The notes under the pieces: model-generated
The model's database searches: none
Seen by the model: the letters and a program-made list of their open reading frames with translations, nothing else
Told to the model about the DNA's origin: nothing
In this document: in pieces, positions 56,836 to 64,000 of the stretch
Numbering within the stretch: position 1 is the stretch's first letter
Layout: each line of letters begins with the position of its first letter
DNA from: Coprinopsis marcescibilis
Taxonomy: Eukaryota > Basidiomycota > Agaricomycetes > Agaricales > Psathyrellaceae
Reading direction: 5' to 3'
Assembly (NCBI GenBank): GCA_004369085.1
Contig: ML210224.1
Span: 62,001-126,000, forward strand
Length of the DNA stretch: 64,000 nucleotides
Made by a program: the position numbers and the translations under genes

Positions 56836-58038
56836 ATGGCCACCACAGAGCAACACCGTCGCAAGGGTCCCAAGGACCTCCCAAAACTCCCTGCCTCGGC
56901 TTTCGTGCCCCCAAACTCTGCCACAGAGGACTCCTTTCCACTGGGCCCTGACCCAAGCACCGTCCAGCCTGAGGCCGTAATCGATGCCAATGTCATCGTC
57001 AAGGATGGCGACGTCAACCATACCAAATGGAAAAAGGATGCTGGCCAAGTTCTTGGTGGGCGGATTCGTGGAGTCGTTCTCTCGCTCCCTGGAACTGACC
57101 TGGAGACGATTAACAAGAAGTAAGCTCCAGTTTGTTAACTCGCATTCGTGCCACTCAGTCTGACTCCCCTATAGATTGGAATCTAGTTCAGATCTCGATA
57201 AAATCGTGTCCTTGATTGTACCTTTCAACGCTGAGAAACCAGACCCTGCCCTTGAAAGCCAGCTCTCATTGGCCAAGGTCCCGACATCTTTATCAACCGT
57301 CTACACAGGCGCCTCTGACGAGGTTGTTGCCGGTCTCAAATGGGCCCTCGAACGAGGAAGGCCCGTCGACGTTGATGTCCAGGTTGTCCTCACTGAATCC
57401 ACTCTTGAGGGCTTCGAGGACACGGTCTCGAAGGCGACCGAGGGTCTTTCTCAACTCCCACCTATCATCCTTTGTAAGTGGCACATCTTTCACGGAGCTC
57501 ACAGTCATTGTTAAACGAGAACTTGTATTCCAGCCAATATCTTGCCCCCACCCCACGATCTCGATCTACCCATCATTCGATTAATGAACCATCCTTCATA
57601 CCTTGCATTCCAGTCCCAAGTTGCCGCCCTCTCGCTCTTGCCCAGTGTCTACATCAAGTTCTTACCTCCTGCTTGGGATTCACCCACTCCCCAGACACCA
57701 TACCCTGGAAGTCCTACTGAGACACCTGAGGGCAAGGTCCAGCGCGAATGGAAACGCAGGATCAAGATGTACCGTGCGTATTTCCCCTGCACTATTGATT
57801 TGACATATACTGATGATCGCACACAGTCGGTCCTGTTCTCGAAGCCTTTGGATATCAACGTATCATCTTTGGATCTTCCCCATCCACGTCATCCGCCGGT
57901 CCCTCCAACGCGGGAGATTGGTATGAGATCGCGAGGGAGTCTCTGGCCGAACTTGTTGCAGAACAAGAATTCGTCGATGCCGTGTTCTATGGCAATGCTC
58001 TCACCGTTTACGGACCTGCAAAGAAGGCTGATGCTTGA
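56836..58038 (+). CDS. Amidohydrolase-like TIM-barrel protein lacking metal ligands
   Basis: 344 residues in four exons (56836..57119, 57175..57473, 57534..57773, 57827..58038; introns 53-60 nt). The C-terminal block FGYQRIIFGSS, WYEIARESLAELVAEQEFVD and AVFYGNALTVYG has the shape of the final barrel strand and helix of amidohydrolase-2 family enzymes. In active members that strand carries an Asp (FGSDWP-like) and an N-terminal HxH binds metal. Here the position is Ser and no HxH is seen. The N-terminal two thirds are soluble alpha/beta in character. Either a non-catalytic relative or a distinct family of similar fold. Start chosen at the first ATG after the open frame; Kozak context CCCATGG is good. 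Confidence 0.78.
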
Positions 58039-58402
58039 CAGTAGTATACATTCGGATTACAGGAAATGTAGCTTTATATCAAATGTTGTACAAGTAGCAC
58101 GAACAGAATACCTTTTTGTACATGATGCAAGCGATCTATTATTGTTGTTGTGCCCCCTTGTGCGTGTGACCGACAACGTTGTTCTGGCAGTTGTTTGCAC
58201 ACAAATATAATTTGAGGCTTGAACGCCCACACTTCGGACGGTGATGACCACCTGAACCGACCTTCGTCTGTGACCTTCACGGGCCACGAGAAACAAACTA
58301 AAGACGGTCGGAAATGCATCCGAGTGTTTAGCGCCTTCTCACCACGGCCTGCAGCGCGTTACGACATTATTCTTCCATCATCCAAATTCCCTCTCAGCAA
58401 TC
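58039..58402. other. Intergenic, no gene seen
   Basis: 364 bp between two plus-strand genes; holds the 3' end of one and the promoter of the next. Confidence 0.5.
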
Positions 58403-60969
58403 ATGGATTTCGAGTTCGGTCGTGGTAGACGCTACGACTCATCGTAAGTATTTAACGCAGCTCACTGACCATCATGTACTGAATCCTTTGCAGAAGTAGC
58501 CGGGAGTCTTCGCCGCAACCTGTAAATTCTCTGTCTTGACAAAGGTTCTCCCAGCTGATCAACCGCTTCCAGAGGAAGAAACTTCGACCTTCCTCTCCTA
58601 GTTCGGACATTGACGACGATGACACGGAGATACCACCAATCATAAACGACGACACTCCTCCACCACCTGAACGTCCTCTCATTCGTCAAGCCGTTGCCTT
58701 TGGGTCATCGGCAGCACCCACGGTCCCGACATACCAAGCCAAGTTACCCCAACCTTCGGCAAAGGTCCAGGTGCTGCAATATTTGCCAGGACAGGCTCCT
58801 GTAAATCCTCCGAAACAGAAGAAAAGAAAGAAGAAGAACGACGAGTTCAAAGCACAGTCAGGGAGATTCCGATTGGAAGCATATAATCCTACGCCTGCAC
58901 CTCAATTGTATCCCCAACGGCATCCTCAACCACAACTTCTGTACAGCAACATACCTGCCGCGGCCCCAGCTTTCAACCGATTCTCTGTCCAGCAACGTTC
59001 CGAATCGCCTGCCGGAGTTGGGTACAGTAGTTCAACAGCTACTGCATCTGATTCTCATGCACCTACGACTAAAGGCAAGGCAGCAAGGAAGAGAGTTTCG
59101 AGGCAACAATCGGCCCCTACACATCATGTTGTCAACCCATCGTTCATGGTCCAACCTACCCCACCGCAACCATCGCAACTACCACAACCACCTGAGACTA
59201 ACATGCCTGCCATGACACAATCCGATAGGTTTTCCCATTATCGACGGGATTACGAAGCTGGTGCAGATCCCAGTCAACCCAGACAACCCAGCGGGAATGT
59301 GGTCCCGATGGCCTACTCGGAATTTTCGGCAGCCAATGTCCGTGAAGCTGAACCTCCTAGTCCCCAGAAGATCCGCGAATTTGCAATGTCCAATGGTATG
59401 TAAGATTTCGGTCTTCGAGCTCATATACTCATGTTACTCCTGAAGAGCCGAAGGGCGTTAGAAATGGTGTAAAGATGGTGACAATATTGGCCCAAGACAT
59501 TCGAAGTGGGGTAACGGATTGCCAGTTGATCGAAGTCAAGGTCCCTCTCAGACCGGCCGATAATCCTAAAGACGGATTTTGGGCAGCAGCACAAGAACTG
59601 GTGGGTTGCGTTGAATTGATCATATACATTTTTGTGCCTTATACTCTATTCATTAACAGGTCGAACAATGGCAGCAAAGCGCTGCAAGAATTGATGGTAT
59701 GTGTTGCAACTTCTAGAACTGTGCTGCTCACTTATTAGATATGCTACAGGACCGGCCAGGGTGTACACACTTCGTGGAAAGTATCGACAAGTTCTTCTGC
59801 GCGTCGACGCTTCCAACCGCGACGAATATGCGTCTGTAAATGTCGCTGTTCACAGAGATAGAACTCTTGATGTTGTGATAGAGCCTGTAAGTGGTTGTTC
59901 TTCCCCGATCATGTGCGTTTCCCTCAATTATTTATACCCAGTTGCCAACACCGGGATTACCTCCCCCACCTCCGCAAATACCGAAGGATCTTTTGCCACC
60001 CGAAGCCCAACCAGGCCCTATACCAATCCAAGTCCAACGAATTGAGGTTGAGCGCATTCCCGAACCTTCGACCTCTCAATTAAAAGAATCCAGCGAAAGC
60101 CCTCCACCGCTTGAAGATACAACCCGTAAAGGATCTTCCTCCCCAGTTCGGCGAAGGGCCCCCAGCGAAACGTACGATGACCTGGATGAGGTCGATTTCC
60201 GGATGGTGACCGCGCCCACGAGCAAACCGACGTCTCCACGGCAGGAGGGTCGGGTCGGGGCAGCATATTCCGGACGAATTATAGAGCAAGGTCACATTCC
60301 ACCAGAACACCCTAGCGCCCCTTTCCGCGCGAAGCCAGACCGCCGAGGCTATGAGTCGCCGGATTCCGATACTGAGCCTGATAAAGTTGACTCTTCAATC
60401 CAGAAAGCAACTGAAGTTCTCATCAGCAAGGATCCTGAGTGGAAGAACTTTATCAGGTGGAAGTCAAATGGTCTGCCCCCAGCTAGCAACATGGTCTCGC
60501 AATATCGATTCGTACGACGAATGTTGGATGACAATGTTGGGCAACCTGCACCATTTAGAACGCGGCGGAATTTCATCATCGAACAGGCATGTGGATCCTT
60601 TCGAACGGACATCTCCATATGTGAAGCTAACACACTCTCCAGAGACACATTTTGACCGCACTTCATCCAATAGACGAAGACAGGAACGATGTTGATGCTG
60701 AGGGAGCAGAAAAATACCTCAAGAATATGAGCGAGACTTTGGATCTGCTCGATCTATATGGTCGCGAGGGAAAACGTTGCGAGGATGCAGATATCATCAA
60801 ACTTTTGGACGATAACTCCACTCCAGCATATAACGCGAAACCTGTCAAGCGACTACGACACATGTTGAGCGACATTCATACTAAGTGGAAGATTGAGCAT
60901 TCGGACAACGAGGACCACGAACGAAACGCAACCATTTCACGCGCGATTTCACCGTCCATGGACGACTGA
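58403..60969 (+). CDS. Disordered protein with a conserved central domain, function unknown
   Basis: Starts MDFEFGRGRRYDSS at 58403. The first intron begins GTAAGT at about 58,444; its acceptor is uncertain, either GTTTGCAG-side at 58,490 with a second tiny intron or a single longer intron ending before TTCTCCCAG. The middle of the N-terminal part is Pro/Gln-rich. A folded-looking block follows (VKMVTILAQDIRSGVTDCQL, KVPLRPADNPKDGFWAAAQE, GPARVYTLRGKYRQVLLRVD) across three small introns. Another Pro/Ser-rich stretch and a helical C-terminus follow (WKNFIRWKSNGLPPASNMVS, SETLDLLDLYGREGKR, RHMLSDIHTKWKIEHSD). The last intron, 60587..60642, has a GC donor. No known domain recognised. Confidence 0.72.
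60587..60642 (+). other. GC-AG intron
   Basis: 56 nt intron with donor GCATGT after CAG, branch-like GCTAAC and acceptor CTCCAG. It joins IIEQ to RHILTALHP in frame. Every GT donor nearby leads to a stop codon. Confidence 0.75.
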
Positions 60970-61200
60970 CACTATATTTTACGTTTATTTCATATAATAT
61001 CAACATTTATCATTAGACAGCATTCTAGCACTGATCTGTAGCACACTGCTCCTTCTCGTACCTCTCTGACGACTTAGCATTTGATCGGATAAGCGTTTTT
61101 ACATTGCAAATAAATAAATAAAGTCTCTGAATTAATAATTCCTGGTTTATGACATACGCGTTTCAAAGACTCGACGCGTTCGACACTTGCTCCTCTCACC

Positions 61201-63286
61201 ATGTCTTCCAGCATAGAACTTATCAATCCCAAAGCTGAGAGCATCCGGCGTGCAGCTGCTCTGCAGGTAGATATACTTTGCTCGAACTTACCAACCTATG
61301 TTGAGAAACGGATCTGCTTTTCAGGTGAACACAAATGGTGCAATGGGGCTTGCTGGTGTGGTCAAGGGCAATCTCGGTCAGTATCCCAGCCTTAAGCGTT
61401 AGAACAGCCACTCAACTATCATTTAGGACCTCGAGGAACCCTGAAAATGCTCGTGGACGGCGCAGGGCAGATTAAAATGACCAAGGATGGCAAAGTTCTG
61501 TTGACAGAGATGCAAATCCAAAACCCCACTGCGGCCATGATCGCTCGAACTGCAGTTGCACAAGACGAGCAAGTTGGCGATGGCACGACCTCGGTAGTCC
61601 TTCTCGTTGGAGAGTTGCTGAAGCAGGCCGATCGCTATATTTCTGAAGGAGTTCACCCCACTGTTATTGGCGAAGGGTTCGATCTTGCAAAGAAGGAGGC
61701 TCTCAAGGTGCGACTGATCTAATTATCCAAACCCCTCTTTCTGAAGCTTTTCTAGTTCTTGGATACCTTCAAAGTCAAGATGATTCCGGATCGCGCAACT
61801 CTTATCGACATCGCAAGAACATCCTTGGATACGAAACTATCGACTTCTCTTGCAAAACAGCTGTCTACTGATGTTGTTGACGCGGTGCTCACCATCCGTC
61901 GAGATCCCCCCAAAGAAGGTGCTCTTAGTGCTCTTTACCCAAACTTTCGCGTTCACCTACTTACATGAGTTACTCAGGATCGAAAGACCAGTGGCGGGAA
62001 CCAATTGACCTGCACATGATTGAAGTTATGAAGATGCAGCATCGCAGCGCATCCGACACTCAGCTTATTCGTGGCCTCGTTTTGGATCACGGTGCCAGGC
62101 ATCCAGACATGCCAAAAAGGCTAGAGAATGCTTACATTCTGACCTTGAACGTCAGTCTGGAGTACGAAAAGACGTGAGGCCATCCATTTGTTACGCGGAT
62201 CTCAATATCTGATATCTTTCCAGCGAAGTCAACTCTGGATTCTTCTACTCATCGGCGGATCAACGCGAAAAATTGGTCGAATCCGAGCGCAAGTTCACGG
62301 ATGCCAAGTGCAGGAAGATTGTCGAGCTGAAAAACCTCGTGTGTGATCAGGCCGTTGGTTCCAACGAGAAACCCAAGACTTTTGTGATCATCAACCAGAA
62401 GGGTATCGATCCCATGAGTCTTGACATTCTCGCAAAGAACGGAATCTTTGCATTGAGGAGGGCGAAGCGCCGAAACATGGAGCGGTATGGGCCCCTGCTG
62501 CGAGTAATTCTATCTCGGATCTCTTACACTGTTTTAGGTTACAGTTGCTCTGCGGAGGTGTTGCACAGAACTCCGTGGATGATCTCACCCCGGATGTCCT
62601 CGGTTGGGCTGGGTTGGTCTACGAGCACACTCTTGGAGAAGAAAAGTATACTTTCGTCGAGGATGTCAAAGAACCTAAATCGGTCACTCTTCTCATCAAG
62701 GGTCCCAATGCCCACACCACTCAACAAATACAAGATGCCCTTCGTGACGGTTTCAGAGCAGTCAAGAACGCTATTGAAGATGAAGCATTGGTTCCCGGAG
62801 CAGGTGCCTTTGAGGTTTCGTGTTCTGCACACTTAGCTGGAAACGTAAAGAAGAATGCCAAGGGCAGGGTCAAGTTTGGTGTTCAGGCATTCGCCGATGC
62901 TTTGTTGGTCATTCCCAAAACCCTTGCGCAGAATGGTGGTTTCGACGTGCAAGATGCGATCGTTGCATTGCAGGTGCGTGCTTCAAACTGCTTGATGCGT
63001 GCTTGGAGTAATTTCCAACTTCCTAAAGGATGAGGAAGCCGAAGGCAACGTTGTTGGCCTTGATCTGCAATCTGGCGAACCATTTGATCCAACTGTGGAG
63101 GGAATTTGGGACAACTATCGCGTCAAGAGGCAGATGATTCACTCATGGTACGATTATTCGCTTTGCAGTTCAAGTATTTGCACTAACTGTCGTTTTCTCT
63201 CCAGCTCCGTTATTGCCGTCAATCTTCTTTCAACAGACGAAATCTTGCGTGCGGGTCGCAGTTCACTCAAGCCCGACGGGCAGTAA
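61201..63286 (+). CDS. CCT6: T-complex protein 1 subunit zeta (CCT6)
   Basis: Subunit of the cytosolic TRiC/CCT chaperonin that folds actin, tubulin and WD40 proteins. ATG at 61201 ([20 protein letters not shown]). About seven short introns. Group II chaperonin landmarks in order: [39 protein letters not shown] (zeta-type), [20 protein letters not shown] with the catalytic Asp, [36 protein letters not shown] in the apical domain, [35 protein letters not shown], and [10 protein letters not shown] close to the C-terminus. The end [16 protein letters not shown] is followed by a TAA at 63286. No anomaly noticed. Confidence 0.96.
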
Positions 63287-63573
63287 ACAAGATGTATTGC
63301 AGCACTAATATCCTCCATCATCACACCCAATGAACTAGATTTTCTTCCACACAAAGCAAAACATTGTATTATAAGTTGGTTTCAATTACAAGATGATACA
63401 CCGTTGAGTTTACGCATTTGGTCTAAACTGTAATAAGCGGGAGAGTAAGGTATCGCCGAATAATAAGGATACGAAAGCGATCAACAATCCAACATGGGAG
63501 AAAGTCTTTTGTGAAATAAATATGAAGAGTGGTTGCCAATAAGTAAGTCTTTGTCGAGAATGGCGTCTATGAA

Positions 63574-64000
63574 CTATTCGGAATTGTCTGATGAGTCCCA
63601 ACCAGCGTTGACCAAACAGGGTGTGGCCACTGGTCCAGTCAGAAAGGGAGTCCTAGAAGGTACGATAGCGGCCAAAGGAGATTTGTGTTTCAGGTCGGTC
63701 ATGTATGCAGAATCTGAGATGCGGCGCAGCGGGTAGACGCCGTCAATCGGAGTTAGCCGAAAGTTCGACGATGTATCCTTTGAAAGAAAAATAAATAAAT
63801 CATTGTCACAATTTGTTCATTCTGAATAAACTATTGAATAATCAACTCACATCGGGGTTAATTGTAAGGAAAGACTTTGACCATCGAGGTGAATACGACT
63901 GAGCATTCATGGAATTAGTCCGCTCCCGCCTCATGCTATGAGGCTCAGAAATCTCCTCAACATCCTCGTCTTCCGTGCCCTTGCTCAGAACTGTTTCGGT
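63574..64000 (-). CDS. Partial hypothetical protein, C-terminal end
   Basis: The gene runs in from beyond base 64000. The visible part is an exon (64000..63851) encoding an acidic then Arg/Ser-rich stretch (EDEDVEEISEPHS, MNAQSYSPRWSKSFLTINPD), a 73 nt intron (63778..63850, GTGAGT ... TTTCAAAG), and a last exon with FRLTPIDGVYPLRRISDSAY and PLAAIVPSRTPFLTGPVATP ending at a TAG at 63574..63576. Function not recognised; low-complexity C-terminus only. Confidence 0.6.

Noticed and set aside
1..64000. tRNA, rRNA or known ncRNA genes
   Set aside because: I looked for T-loop/B-box-like GGTTCGAATCC patterns with a matching A box and saw none that were convincing; a covariance-model scan would be decisive.

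Overview
The window is nuclear DNA of a filamentous basidiomycete, most likely a mushroom-forming Agaricomycete. The evidence is dense coding on both strands, many short GT-AG introns (mostly 50-60 nt, a few of 37-39 nt), very short exons, no operons, and fungal gene families: Trk K+ transporter, Rer1, Tim22, CCT6, Pcl-type cyclin, GH74 xyloglucanase, PY-motif arrestin and a GPI-type cupredoxin protein. I see no species-specific marker. Gene models come from reading splice sites and frames by eye.

Layout. 1-5,900: the mitoribosomal protein mS33 (cut by the window edge), an F-box-like protein, N-acetylglucosamine-6-phosphate deacetylase, and a stretch of broken ORFs. 5,900-13,800: a bZIP factor with a hydrophobic segment after its zipper, a 2 kb gene-free stretch, a secreted cupredoxin-like protein, and an arrestin-type ubiquitin-ligase adaptor. 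14,000-21,000: Tim22, a GNAT acetyltransferase, a 199-residue orphan, and a Trk potassium transporter. 21,500-32,600: eIF4G, a mitochondrial P-loop ATPase and a Nab2-like CCCH poly(A)-RNA-binding protein, all on the minus strand. 32,600-41,600: a gene-poor island whose only secure gene is a Pcl/Pho80-type cyclin. It holds a 699 bp TA-flanked inverted-repeat transposon (MITE-like), a recurring 13-mer and a perfect hairpin. 41,600-49,100: glycerate kinase and RER1 (divergent), GH74 xyloglucanase, and an IMPACT/Yih1-like protein. 49,100-64,000, mostly plus strand: a 1,981-residue acidic repeat protein, a coiled-coil protein with an unusual glycine-every-fourth-residue run, an amidohydrolase-like protein lacking the metal ligands, a long disordered protein with a GC-AG intron, CCT6, and the 3' end of a further gene.

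Functionally these are mainly housekeeping genes: translation (eIF4G, Yih1-like, mS33), protein folding and import (CCT6, Tim22, Rer1), mRNA export (Nab2-like), ion and transporter control (Trk, arrestin), amino-sugar and glycerate metabolism, and plant-wall attack (GH74). I see no biosynthetic cluster, defence island or virus. The points that most deserve checking are the microexons of RER1 (6 and 10 nt), the 699 bp element, the clustered 13-mer, the possibly membrane-tethered bZIP factor, the glycine-tetrad coiled coil, and the repeat-bearing 1,981-residue protein.
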